NCBI GenBank assembly: GCA_013362385.1
Contig: JABFWC010000035.1
Coordinates: forward strand, 1 to 14,142
Reading direction: 5' to 3'
DNA length: 14,142 bases
Origin: Pseudarthrobacter sp.
GTDB lineage: Bacteria > Actinomycetota > Actinomycetes > Actinomycetales > Micrococcaceae
In this document: positions 1 to 7,101 of the stretch, one piece after another
How the letters are laid out: every line of letters starts with the position of its first letter
Numbering within the stretch: the stretch's first letter is position 1
Position numbers and translations under genes: made by a program
Notes under the pieces: generated by a model
Database searches by the model: none
The model's input: only the letters and a program-made list of their open reading frames with translations
What the model was told of the DNA's origin: nothing

Positions 1-1352
1 AGTTCCTGGCCGAGCGGGAATGGCGGATCCGCCGCCCCGACGCCGACGATGACGATATTGCCCGCGCCGCCGCAGCCATCAAGACGGCGAAGCGCCCGCT
101 GATCATCGCCGGCGGCGGCGTCCTCTACGCCTACGCCGACGACGAACTCGCGAAATTCGTGGAGCTGACCGGCATCCCGGTCGGCAACACGCAGGCCGGC
201 GTCGGCGTCCTGCCCTGGGACCACAAGCACTCCCTCGGAGCGATCGGTTCCACGGGTACGACGGCGGCAAACGCCATCGCCGCCGAGGCGGACCTGATCA
301 TCGGCATCGGTACCCGCTACGAGGACTTCACCACCGCGTCCCGGACCGCGTTCCAGAACCCCGACGTAAAGTTCGTGAACATCAACGTCGCCCCCATCGA
401 TGCGTACAAGCACGGCACCCACCTGCCAATCGTCGCCGACGCCCGCAAGGCCCTGGTCAAACTCAACGCAGCCCTCGGCGGTTACCGCGTCGGCGCGGAC
501 CTGGAGCAGAAGGTGGAGGCGGAGAAGAAGCGCTGGAACGCCACCGTGGACGAGGCATTTGACACCCGCTACGCTCCGCTGCCGGCGCAGAACGAAATCA
601 TCGGCGCCACCAATCGGGCCATGGAGGCCCGCGACGTGGTCGTCTGCGCCGCCGGGTCCCTGCCCGGCGACCTGCACAAGATGTGGCGGGTCCGCGACCC
701 GTTCGGCTACCACGTCGAATACGCCTACTCCTGCATGGGCTACGAAATCCCGGGCGGCCTGGGCGTTAAGCGCGCCGCGATTGCCGAAGCGAAACGCACG
801 ACGGCGGCAGGCGGCTTTGGCGGGGAAGCCGCCGAGGTGCGGGACGTCGTCGTGATGGTGGGGGACGGGTCCTACCTGATGATGCACACCGAATTGGTTA
901 CAGCGGTCGCCGAACGCATCAAGCTGATCGTGGTCCTGATCCAGAACCACGGCTACGCCTCCATCGGCTCCCTGTCCGAGTCCCTGGGTTCGCAGCGGTT
1001 CGGCACGAAGTACCGGGCGCTGGATGAGCAGCAGCACAGCTTCGACGAGGGCGGGACGCTGCCCGTGGACCTGGCCCTGAACGCCCAGTCCCTGGGCGTG
1101 AAGGTCATCAGGATCGAACCGGGCGAGAAGGTGATCGCCGAACTCGAGCAGGCCATCCGCGACGCGAAGGCTGCACCGGAAGGGTCCGGTCCGATCCTGA
1201 TCCACGTCGAATCCGACCCCCTGCTGGACGCACCGTCCTCCGAATCCTGGTGGGACGTCCCCGTCTCCGAGGTCTCCGAACTGGAATCGACCAGGCAGGC
1301 CTTCCAGACGTACACCGACCACAAGTCCCGCCAGCGCAAACTGCTCGGCTGA
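1..1352 (+). CDS. iolD: 3D-(3,5/4)-trihydroxycyclohexane-1,2-dione hydrolase (IolD), 5' end missing
   Basis: This ThDP-dependent enzyme of myo-inositol catabolism opens the ring of trihydroxycyclohexane-dione to give 5-deoxy-glucuronate in the cytosol. The reading frame is open from base 3, so the gene starts outside the window; 449 residues are visible of a family length near 640. What is seen is the central Rossmann domain (PLIIAGGGV near the start, then the IGIGTRYEDF stretch) and the C-terminal ThDP pyrophosphate-binding domain. The latter carries the GDG motif at bases 861-869 and the closing asparagine of that motif in IQNHG. The stop is 42 bases before iolE, with no terminator between, so the two are probably co-transcribed. 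The assignment rests on the GDG-N motif, the acetolactate-synthase-like fold and the iolE/iolG neighbours. Another ThDP enzyme is possible but unlikely in this context. Confidence 0.9.
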   Translation, partial: FLAEREWRIRRPDADDDDIARAAAAIKTAKRPLIIAGGGVLYAYADDELAKFVELTGIPVGNTQAGVGVLPWDHKHSLGAIGSTGTTAANAIAAEADLIIGIGTRYEDFTTASRTAFQNPDVKFVNINVAPIDAYKHGTHLPIVADARKALVKLNAALGGYRVGADLEQKVEAEKKRWNATVDEAFDTRYAPLPAQNEIIGATNRAMEARDVVVCAAGSLPGDLHKMWRVRDPFGYHVEYAYSCMGYEIPGGLGVKRAAIAEAKRTTAAGGFGGEAAEVRDVVVMVGDGSYLMMHTELVTAVAERIKLIVVLIQNHGYASIGSLSESLGSQRFGTKYRALDEQQHSFDEGGTLPVDLALNAQSLGVKVIRIEPGEKVIAELEQAIRDAKAAPEGSGPILIHVESDPLLDAPSSESWWDVPVSEVSELESTRQAFQTYTDHKSRQRKLLG

Positions 1353-1394
1353 CCGCTGCTGGTTGAGCCTGACGGAACCTCAAAGGAACAGACA

Positions 1395-2306
1395 ATGACT
1401 GAGAACAAGCTGATCATCGGCACGGCGCCGGACTCCTGGGGTGTCTGGTTCGCGGACGACCCCAAGCAGACGCCGTGGGAACGCTTCCTCGACGAGGTGG
1501 CCGAGTCCGGCTACAAGTGGATCGAACTGGGCCCGTACGGCTACCTGCCCACCAACCCGACGCGGCTGGCGGAGGAACTCAAGGCCCGTGACCTGCAGGT
1601 CTCCGCCGGCACGGTCTTCACGGCCTTCCATCGCGGCCTGGACCAGTGGGAAACGGCATGGGAGCCGGCCCGCAAGGTGGCCGAGCTGACGGCAGCCATG
1701 GGCGGCGAGCACCTCGTGGTCATCCCGGCCATGTGGCGGGACGACGTCACGGGCGAGGCAGTGGAAAGCGGAACACTCAGCGAAAAGGCCTGGGACGACA
1801 TGTTCGCCGGCCACAACGGCCTGGGCAAGACCCTGCTGGAGGACTTCGGCCTCAAGCAGCAGTTCCACTCTCACGCCGATTCCCACGTCGGCGCGCAGGA
1901 GGACATCGAAAGGCTGCTCGGCGCCACCGACCCGCAGTACCTGAACCTGTGCCTGGACACCGGACACGCCGAATACTGCGGCGCCTCCAGCTTTGACCTG
2001 ATCAAGAACTACCCGGACCGGATCGGCTACCTGCACCTGAAGCAGATCAACCCGGAGATCCTCAAGAAAGTCAACGAGGAAAACCTGACCTGGGCCGCCG
2101 CCAACCTGGCTGGCGTCATGACCGAACCGCCGAACGGACTGCCGGACCTGCGCGCGGTCATCGAAGCAGTGGAAGCCCTCGACCGTCCCATCTTCGGCAT
2201 CGTAGAGCAGGACATGTATCCGGTGGCCTTCGACGTGCCGATGCCGATCGCCAAGCGCACCCGCAGCTACCTGCTGTCCTGCGGCTCCCGCACCGCCGTC
2301 AACTGA
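1395..2306 (+). CDS. iolE: Myo-inosose-2 dehydratase-like TIM-barrel protein (IolE family)
   Basis: A 303-residue protein of the xylose-isomerase-like TIM-barrel (AP endonuclease family 2) superfamily. It probably dehydrates scyllo-inosose to the dione substrate of IolD. Candidate metal ligands are seen in the usual places: E44 in IELGPYG, H158/H160 in FHSHADSHV, D188/H191 in LDTGHAEYCG, H214 in YLHLKQI and E271 in GIVEQD. A ribosome binding site AAAGGA (1382-1387) sits 7 bases before the ATG. The order iolD-iolE-iolG, with gaps of 42 and 30 bases, points to one operon. The N-terminus (GTAPDSWGVW) differs somewhat from my memory of the Bacillus enzyme, so IolH or another inosose epimerase/isomerase of this superfamily is a real alternative. 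The family is certain, and the dehydratase role is inferred mainly from gene order. Confidence 0.8.
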   Translation: MTENKLIIGTAPDSWGVWFADDPKQTPWERFLDEVAESGYKWIELGPYGYLPTNPTRLAEELKARDLQVSAGTVFTAFHRGLDQWETAWEPARKVAELTAAMGGEHLVVIPAMWRDDVTGEAVESGTLSEKAWDDMFAGHNGLGKTLLEDFGLKQQFHSHADSHVGAQEDIERLLGATDPQYLNLCLDTGHAEYCGASSFDLIKNYPDRIGYLHLKQINPEILKKVNEENLTWAAANLAGVMTEPPNGLPDLRAVIEAVEALDRPIFGIVEQDMYPVAFDVPMPIAKRTRSYLLSCGSRTAVN

Positions 2307-2336
2307 CCCGTCCCGGACAACCAAAGGACCAGAGGC

Positions 2337-3350
2337 ATGAGTGAAACCCTCCGCGTCGCCGTCATCGGCGCAGGCCGCATGGGCGCCGACCACATCCAGC
2401 GCCTCAGCAAGCGCATCCACGGTGCCGACGTTGCCGCCGTCGTCGACGTCGACCTCGGCCGCGCCCAGGCCGCCATCGAAGGCGTCCCCGGCGCAGTGGC
2501 CCTCGCCGACGCCGAAGAGGCCCTCAACAACGGCGACGTCAACGCCGTCCTGATCGCCACCCCGGGCTTCCTGCACGAGGACATCCTGCTCAAGGCACTT
2601 GGCAAGGACATCCCGATCCTCTGCGAAAAGCCCCTCACCCCCGATGCCGAGTCCGCCTGGAAGATCGTCGAGGCAGAGGTGGCACTGGGCCACAAACGCA
2701 TCCAGGTGGGCTTCATGCGCCGCTTCGACGCCGAATACGCCACCCTGGGCTCGATCATCCGCAACCAGGAACTGGGCGAACTGCTGATGCTCCACCACCA
2801 GCACCGCAACCCCGGCACGCCCCCGGGCTTCACCAACGAGATGCTCATCAACGACTCCGTGGTCCACGAGTTCGACGCGATCCGGTTCTTCACCGGCGAG
2901 GAAATCACCAGCGTCCAGGTCCGCCTGGGCAAGGCCACCAGGAACGCCCCGACCGGCCAGCACGATCCGCAGCACGTGCTGATTGAAACCGAGTCCGGCG
3001 TCCTGGCCGACGTCGAAATCTACGTCAACGCCAAGTTCGGCTACGAGGTCGCCACCCAGGCTTCCTTCGAGGACGGCATCGTCAGCATCGGCGGCGACAG
3101 GGGAGCCTACATCCGCAGCAACGGCCACTGGGGCGGCAACGTCACCGCGGGCTTCGAGGAGCGTTTCGGCGCCGCTTACGACGTCGAAATCCAGTCATGG
3201 GTGGACGCGGCACTCAAGGGCGAAATCGGCGGCCCCTCCGCCTGGGACGGGTATGCCACCGCTGCGTGCTGCGAGGCAGGAGTCGAAGCGCAGAAGAACG
3301 GCGAAAAGGTCGCCGTGAAGCTGAATGCGAAGCCCGGCCTCTACGAGTAG
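2337..3350 (+). CDS. iolG: Inositol 2-dehydrogenase, Gfo/Idh/MocA family
   Basis: A 337-residue NAD(P)-dependent oxidoreductase that should oxidise myo-inositol (or a related inositol isomer) to scyllo-inosose, the first step of the pathway. The N-terminal Rossmann fold carries GAGRMG at residues 11-16. The EKP motif is at 97-99, so K98 is the likely catalytic lysine. D173 and H177 in NDSVVHEFD complete the Lys-Asp-His triad known from Bacillus IolG. The C-terminal half is the usual alpha/beta substrate domain. The start is supported by AAAGGA (2323-2328) 8 bases before the ATG. It is the last plus-strand gene of the iol run and ends 16 bases before the convergent MarR gene. Preference for myo-, scyllo- or D-chiro-inositol cannot be read from the sequence. 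Confidence 0.87.
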   Translation: MSETLRVAVIGAGRMGADHIQRLSKRIHGADVAAVVDVDLGRAQAAIEGVPGAVALADAEEALNNGDVNAVLIATPGFLHEDILLKALGKDIPILCEKPLTPDAESAWKIVEAEVALGHKRIQVGFMRRFDAEYATLGSIIRNQELGELLMLHHQHRNPGTPPGFTNEMLINDSVVHEFDAIRFFTGEEITSVQVRLGKATRNAPTGQHDPQHVLIETESGVLADVEIYVNAKFGYEVATQASFEDGIVSIGGDRGAYIRSNGHWGGNVTAGFEERFGAAYDVEIQSWVDAALKGEIGGPSAWDGYATAACCEAGVEAQKNGEKVAVKLNAKPGLYE

Positions 3351-3366
3351 TGCGGCATCGTCGTTC

Positions 3367-3816
3367 TTAAGCCGGGGCGTGCAGCCGGGGGAGCGCCTCC
3401 ACAAGGGGCGCCAGTTCGGGGATGGCCTGGGCTTCGTCCAGCGCGCGCTCAAGGGTGGCGTCGTGCACGGGCCGCGCTTCCGCGAGCAGCCTGCTTCCAC
3501 TCGCCGTCAGCTCGGTGTATATGCCGCGCCGGTCGTCGTCGCACAGGATCCTGGTCAGTAGCCCCCGGTCTTCCAGCCGGTTCACCAGCCGGGTGGTCGC
3601 GCTGGGACTGAGGGCAGTGGCCCGTGCCAGCTGCTGCATGCGCATATGCCACCCGTCCTGCCTGCTGAGGGCGTCCAGCACCGCGTACTCCACGACCGAG
3701 AGCTTCGACCCGGCCTGGAGCGAGCGCTCCAGTTCGCTTTCGATCAGCCCGTGCAGTGCGGCGAGAGTACGCCACCCCTGCGCGCGGACCTCGACGGCGT
3801 CGTCCTTGATGCCCAT
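3367..3816 (-). CDS. MarR-family transcriptional regulator
   Basis: A 149-residue winged-helix repressor, the usual size for MarR. The recognition helix region is around residues 60-89 (LARATALSPSATTRLVNRLE). The wing follows with the CDDDRRGIYTELT signature typical of the family, and helices for dimerisation flank both ends. The frame opens 13 codons further upstream at 3855. I chose the ATG at 3816 because GGAGAGGAA (3821-3829) lies just before it, whereas the upstream start would lie in the operator region. It is transcribed away from the MFS gene, with a palindrome-rich 148-base gap between them. This is the classic layout of an autoregulated MarR repressor controlling a divergent exporter. 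The ligand is unknown. It ends close to, and convergent with, iolG. Confidence 0.88.
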   Translation of the reverse strand: MGIKDDAVEVRAQGWRTLAALHGLIESELERSLQAGSKLSVVEYAVLDALSRQDGWHMRMQQLARATALSPSATTRLVNRLEDRGLLTRILCDDDRRGIYTELTASGSRLLAEARPVHDATLERALDEAQAIPELAPLVEALPRLHAPA

Positions 3817-3859
3817 GATATTCCTCTCCAACCCACCAACCTGGTGCTGCGGCATACCG

Positions 3860-3921
3860 AAATAGTTGCTTGCGCACTATATTTGCACGTGCAACAATAA
3901 ATACCGCGCCTGCAACTATTT
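3860..3921. promoter_or_regulatory. Probable MarR operator cluster in the marR/MFS divergent promoter
   Basis: Three nested symmetries lie in this AT-richer gap. The first is a perfect 12-bp palindrome TTGCACGTGCAA at 3883-3894, widening to TAT-nn-palindrome-nn-ATA at 3878-3899. The second is a 10-bp inverted repeat AAATAGTTGC (3860-3869) / GCAACTATTT (3912-3921) around it. The third is ATAGT/ACTAT at 3862-3866 and 3876-3880. All but the last share the half-site TTGC/GCAA. A minus-strand TATAGT (3881-3876) could be the marR -10. TTGCGC (3870-3875) with AACAAT (3893-3898), 17 bases apart, could serve the MFS gene, so a bound repressor would block both. The symmetries are seen; the binding protein and the promoters are inferred. 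Confidence 0.6.
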
Positions 3922-3964
3922 TAGGCGCTTCCCGCAAACCGGTACAGCTCAAAGGAGCCTTAGC

Positions 3965-5170
3965 ATGCCTGTTGGCCTGATAGCACTCGCCCTGGGCGGG
4001 TTCGGAATTGGACTCACGGAATTCGTCATCGCAGGGCTCCTGCCTGCCGTGGCAGCCGATTTCGGTGTCAGTGAGGCGTCGGCCGGCTGGTTCATCTCCG
4101 GCTACGCCCTCTCGGTGGTAGCGGGAGCGCTTGGCCTGACGGCGGCCGTGACGCGCTTCCCCCGCAAGCCGGTGCTCGCCGGACTGCTGGTCCTGTTCAT
4201 CGCCGGCAACCTGCTCTCCGCTACCGCGGCGGGCTACTGGCCCATGATGCTGGGGCGCGTCATTGCCGCCCTCGCGCACGGCGCCTTCTTCGGCATCGGA
4301 GCGGTGGTGGCCGCAGGCATGGTGCCCCCCAGCAGGAAAGCCGGTGCCATCGCGCTGATGTTCACCGGGCTCACCGCCGCCAACGTCCTGGGTGTTCCCT
4401 TCGGAACACTGTTGGGCCAGGCCGCCGGATGGCGTGCAACCTTCTGGGCCATCACTGTCATCGGCGTGGCCGCGCTCGCCGGCATCCTGGCCCTCGTCCC
4501 CGGGTCAGCGGGCGCAACAGACAAAGCGGGCAGCCTCCGTTCAGAGCTCCGCGCATTCCGCTCCGGCCAGGTGTGGCTGTCAATTGTGGTGACCATCCTT
4601 GGCTTCGGCGGCATGTTCGGCGCCTTCACCTACATCGCCTACACCCTGACCGAAGTCTCCGGCTTCGCCGCCTCCGCAGTGCCGTGGCTCCTCATCGTGT
4701 TCGGCGTGGGGCTCTTCGCCGGCAACACCCTGGGCGGCAAGGCGGCCGACCGCAATGTCGACCGGACGCTCCTGGTAGTCCTCGCCGTCCTGACGGTCGT
4801 CCTGGCGGCATTCGCGCTGACCGCGGCAAACCCGGCCCTGACCGTCATTTCCCTGGTTCTCATGGGTGGCTTCGGCTTTGCTACTGTGCCCGGCCTGCAG
4901 ATGCGGGTGATGAAGTATGCCAGCGGCGCGCCCACCCTCGCCTCCGGTGCCAACATCGGCGCCTTCAACGTCGGCAACGCCCTGGGCGCCTGGCTGGGCG
5001 GCGTCACCATCAGCGCGGGGCTTGGCTACACATCCCCGATCTGGGCGGGGGCGGCCATCACGCTTGCAGGCGTGGCGGTGATGGCTGCCGCGGCGGCCGG
5101 TGCCAGGAAGGGCGAAAAGCGCGGCGAAGGTCAGCGGCAGGTGGGGGCCGGGGAACTGGTCAGCCGCTAG
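3965..5170 (+). CDS. MFS transporter, DHA1-type (AraJ-like) efflux protein
   Basis: A 401-residue inner-membrane proton-coupled transporter with about 12 hydrophobic segments, beginning at the very N-terminus (MPVGLIALALGGFGIG). The VIAGLLPAVAADFGVS and AGWFISGYALS stretches are typical of the AraJ/CmlA-like drug and sugar efflux families. The motif C-like GLTAANVLGVPFGTLLGQ of antiporters is also seen, and the central loop near residues 175-190 is short. The frame extends 33 codons upstream, but that part is hydrophilic and crosses the operator. AAAGGAG (3951-3957), 7 bases before the ATG at 3965, decides the start. It is divergent from marR, which probably represses it. Its size and motifs do not fit the roughly 470-residue inositol importers (IolT). 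I read it as an exporter of an unknown small molecule rather than a part of inositol uptake. Confidence 0.87.
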   Translation: MPVGLIALALGGFGIGLTEFVIAGLLPAVAADFGVSEASAGWFISGYALSVVAGALGLTAAVTRFPRKPVLAGLLVLFIAGNLLSATAAGYWPMMLGRVIAALAHGAFFGIGAVVAAGMVPPSRKAGAIALMFTGLTAANVLGVPFGTLLGQAAGWRATFWAITVIGVAALAGILALVPGSAGATDKAGSLRSELRAFRSGQVWLSIVVTILGFGGMFGAFTYIAYTLTEVSGFAASAVPWLLIVFGVGLFAGNTLGGKAADRNVDRTLLVVLAVLTVVLAAFALTAANPALTVISLVLMGGFGFATVPGLQMRVMKYASGAPTLASGANIGAFNVGNALGAWLGGVTISAGLGYTSPIWAGAAITLAGVAVMAAAAAGARKGEKRGEGQRQVGAGELVSR

Positions 5171-5178
5171 GTGCCGGC

Positions 5179-5203
5179 GCAGGCCTGTTCCGGTCCCGCC
5201 TGC
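5179..5203. terminator. Weak hairpin in the convergent MFS/iolB gap
   Basis: The 42-base gap between two convergent stop codons holds the inverted repeat GCAGGC (5179-5184) / GCCTGC (5198-5203) with a 13-base loop and no T-run. It may act as a shared bidirectional terminator, but the stem is short and such repeats arise by chance in GC-rich DNA. Confidence 0.3.
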
Positions 5204-5212
5204 CAGGCGCGG

Positions 5213-6106
5213 TCAGGAGCCGAACGGTAGCCGCGGGTCGATGTTCTGGCTCTCCCAGGTCTGCCGAACCCAGCCGTGGTGCGGGTCGTCGCTGATCAGC
5301 CACACCCGCACCCGTCCGGGCCCAGCCAAGACGGTGAGGTAGTAGAGGTCATAGCCGGGTGCGGCCATCGCGGGGCCGTGCCAGCCGTAGGGGACCAGGA
5401 CGACGTCGCCGCTGCGGACCTCTGCCGAGACGTCGATGGGGCGTTCATCCGAGGCGTAGACGCGCTGGTAGCCGATGGCGTCGGCGTCGGCGGGGGCTGC
5501 GGATCCGGCCGCCACCTGCGTCTCGAAGTAGTAGATCTCCTCGAGGGAGGTCTCGCCGTCCTTCTCCTCGTCGTGCTTGTGCGGGGGATACGAGGACCAG
5601 TTCCCGGCGGGCGTGAGGACTTCGCAGACGATGAAGCGGTCCGCCTCCAGCGCGGCGGGGGTGCCGAAGTTGTGGACCTGGCGTGAGCAGTTGCCGGCGC
5701 CGCGCAGTTCCACAGGGGTTTCCACGGCGGGGACCAGGCGGGTGGCGTAGGACGCTTTCGCGGGTGCCGTGGCGACGGCGACGCGGCCGCCGTCGGCAGA
5801 GCTGATGCTCACGGCACGCCCGGTGCCCGAGTACAGCACGTCGCTGGGGCCGGAGAATACCGACGGGCGGCCTGCGAGGGGGTAGGGGGTGCCGTCAACG
5901 GTGACGGTGAAGGACCCGTTGAGCGGCACCACGATACGTTCCTCATCAGCGGCGGGAAGTTCGACGGCGGCCCCGGCCGGAAGCGTGGCGACCTTCAAGC
6001 CGGTGTGTGCCCAGCCGTCCACGGTGAGGGAGGAGTCGGAGGTCCCGATCGAGACGTCCCATTCATCGTCCGCAGCGGAGCCCAGGGGGTAGACCCAGTT
6101 GGTCAT
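5213..6106 (-). CDS. iolB: 5-deoxy-glucuronate isomerase
   Basis: A 297-residue double-cupin enzyme that converts 5-deoxy-D-glucuronate to 2-deoxy-5-keto-D-gluconate, the step after IolD. The family hallmark SSYPPHKHDEE is at residues 171-181. The likely metal ligands are H176, H178, E190 (in LEEIYYFE) and H243 (in YGWHGPA). The conserved GNCSRQVHNF (138-147) and the C-terminal DDPHHGWVRQTW also fit IolB. Length is normal and the gene is intact. AAGGA (6114-6118) precedes the ATG. It lies 16 bases downstream of the GntR regulator on the same strand, so the two are likely one transcript. It is on the opposite strand from iolDEG and separated from them by the MarR/MFS pair. Confidence 0.94.
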   Translation of the reverse strand: MTNWVYPLGSAADDEWDVSIGTSDSSLTVDGWAHTGLKVATLPAGAAVELPAADEERIVVPLNGSFTVTVDGTPYPLAGRPSVFSGPSDVLYSGTGRAVSISSADGGRVAVATAPAKASYATRLVPAVETPVELRGAGNCSRQVHNFGTPAALEADRFIVCEVLTPAGNWSSYPPHKHDEEKDGETSLEEIYYFETQVAAGSAAPADADAIGYQRVYASDERPIDVSAEVRSGDVVLVPYGWHGPAMAAPGYDLYYLTVLAGPGRVRVWLISDDPHHGWVRQTWESQNIDPRLPFGS

Positions 6107-6122
6107 GGGGGTGTTCCTTGCG

Positions 6123-6863
6123 CTAGCGCTGTACGAGTGTCATTTCAAAGCTGTAGGAATCGGCGCGGTACACGTGGTGTCCTGTTTCCACCCGCCGGCC
6201 GGTGTCGTCCACGGCTGTGAGTTCCATGGTGACCAGCGCCGATCCGGGTGAGGCCTCCAGCATGGAGGCCTGGTAGTCGTTGGCGGTCATGGCGCCGATG
6301 CGCTGGGTGGCAAGGCGGAAGTTCACGCCGCCGCGGCGCAGGATGGAGTAGAGGCCCTCGGCGTGGAGCATAGCCTCGTCCATGTCGGTAATGTCGTCGC
6401 GCACCCAGTTCTCCATGAGCGCAAGGGGGCTGCCCGCCACTTTGCGCAGCCGCGTGAAGTGGTACACCTTGGAGCCCGCGGGCAGCTGCAATGTGGCCAG
6501 GGTGGCGTCGTCCGCCTCAATGTGCGAGAAGCTGAGCACCTCCGTCGTGGGCTTTTTGCCGTTGTTGGTGAGGTCGTCGTAGAGGCTGGAGAGTTCGAGG
6601 GGGCGGCGGACCTGGCTGGAGACCACCTGGGTTCCCACACCCCGCTTGCGTACCAGCAGCCCGGACCGCACCAGTTCGTCCATCGCCTTGCGCATGGTGG
6701 GCCGCGACAGGTTGAGTTGGGCCGCGAGGTCAATTTCGTTGTCCAGCCGGCTCCCCGGTTCCAGCGCCCCGCTGTAGATCGCCGCTTCGATGCCCTGCAC
6801 CACCTGGTGGTACAAGGGCACGGGGGAGGAGCGGTCAATGCTCAGTCCCAGGTTGTTCGCCAC
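6123..6863 (-). CDS. iolR: GntR/UTRA-family regulator, probable inositol repressor IolR
   Basis: A 246-residue HutC/FarR-type regulator. The N-terminal winged helix (about residues 14-78) includes PLYHQVVQGIEAAI, the recognition helix LSRPTMRKAMDELV and the wing RKRGVGTQV. The C-terminal UTRA ligand-binding domain (about 95-240) contains LRKVAGSPLALMENWV and ends YRADSYSFEMTL. The GTG at 6863 is used, with GAGGAA (6869-6874) before it. It leads the two-gene iolR-iolB transcript. GntR-type IolR is the known repressor of inositol genes in Corynebacterium, and the location here supports the same job. An inositol intermediate is the plausible inducer. Its UTRA ligand and its control of iolDEG are inferred, not seen. 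Confidence 0.86.
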   Translation of the reverse strand: MANNLGLSIDRSSPVPLYHQVVQGIEAAIYSGALEPGSRLDNEIDLAAQLNLSRPTMRKAMDELVRSGLLVRKRGVGTQVVSSQVRRPLELSSLYDDLTNNGKKPTTEVLSFSHIEADDATLATLQLPAGSKVYHFTRLRKVAGSPLALMENWVRDDITDMDEAMLHAEGLYSILRRGGVNFRLATQRIGAMTANDYQASMLEASPGSALVTMELTAVDDTGRRVETGHHVYRADSYSFEMTLVQR

Positions 6864-6928
6864 GGTGCTTCCTCATGTTCGGTCCCGGCGCATCTGCCGG
6901 TCGGCCGCCGCCTCGAGGCTCTTTGCTG

Positions 6929-6951
6929 CCTATTGTTCGTTTGATAGGACA
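6929..6951 (-). promoter_or_regulatory. Candidate IolR operator upstream of iolR
   Basis: The minus strand reads TGTCCTATCA at 6951-6942. From memory, the corynebacterial IolR consensus is KGWCHTRACA, and this matches 9 of 10 positions. The same stretch carries an inverted repeat CCTAT (6929-6933) / ATAGG (6944-6948). It lies 66-88 bases before the iolR start, where autoregulation would act. The remaining intergenic bases to 7042 show no other clear signal. Confidence 0.42.
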
Positions 6952-7042
6952 TACTTCCCTTCTTGATCGTAGCAGGCGGGGAGACCGGGTCAAGGGGCTC
7001 GGCAAGGCCTCAGCACGGCGAAGTGCAGACACGGATCTCCGG

Positions 7043-7072
7043 CTGACCCTTTCCTGTTTGGTGGCCTAGGCT
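7043..7072 (+). promoter_or_regulatory. Candidate leaderless-type promoter of the LOG-family gene
   Basis: CTGACC (7043-7048) and TAGGCT (7067-7072) are 18 bases apart. The -10-like box ends exactly 6 bases before an ATG at 7079, the spacing usual for leaderless actinobacterial transcripts. That ATG opens an 8-codon reading frame whose TGA overlaps the GTG of the LOG-family gene. Both boxes are imperfect, so this is a suggestion only. Confidence 0.3.
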
Positions 7073-7101
7073 GGCCTCATGACCTGGACCGGGATGCTGT
7101 C

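Noticed and set aside
1380..3128. 582-codon open frame on the minus strand opposite iolE and iolG
   Set aside because: Its sequence is low-complexity Val/Gly/Asp-rich, as expected from the reverse of GC-biased codons. Two well-supported enzymes occupy the other strand.
3817..3855. Upstream start for the MarR regulator
   Set aside because: GGAGAGGAA sits directly before the ATG at 3816, and the longer form begins next to the operator without a ribosome binding site.
3866..3964. Upstream ATG adding 33 residues to the MFS transporter
   Set aside because: The extra residues are hydrophilic, cover the operator palindromes and lack a ribosome binding site. AAAGGAG precedes the ATG at 3965.
3965..5170. 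MFS gene as the inositol importer IolT
   Set aside because: Length, motif C-like glycine pattern and divergent MarR control fit an AraJ-like exporter. No sugar-porter signatures are seen.
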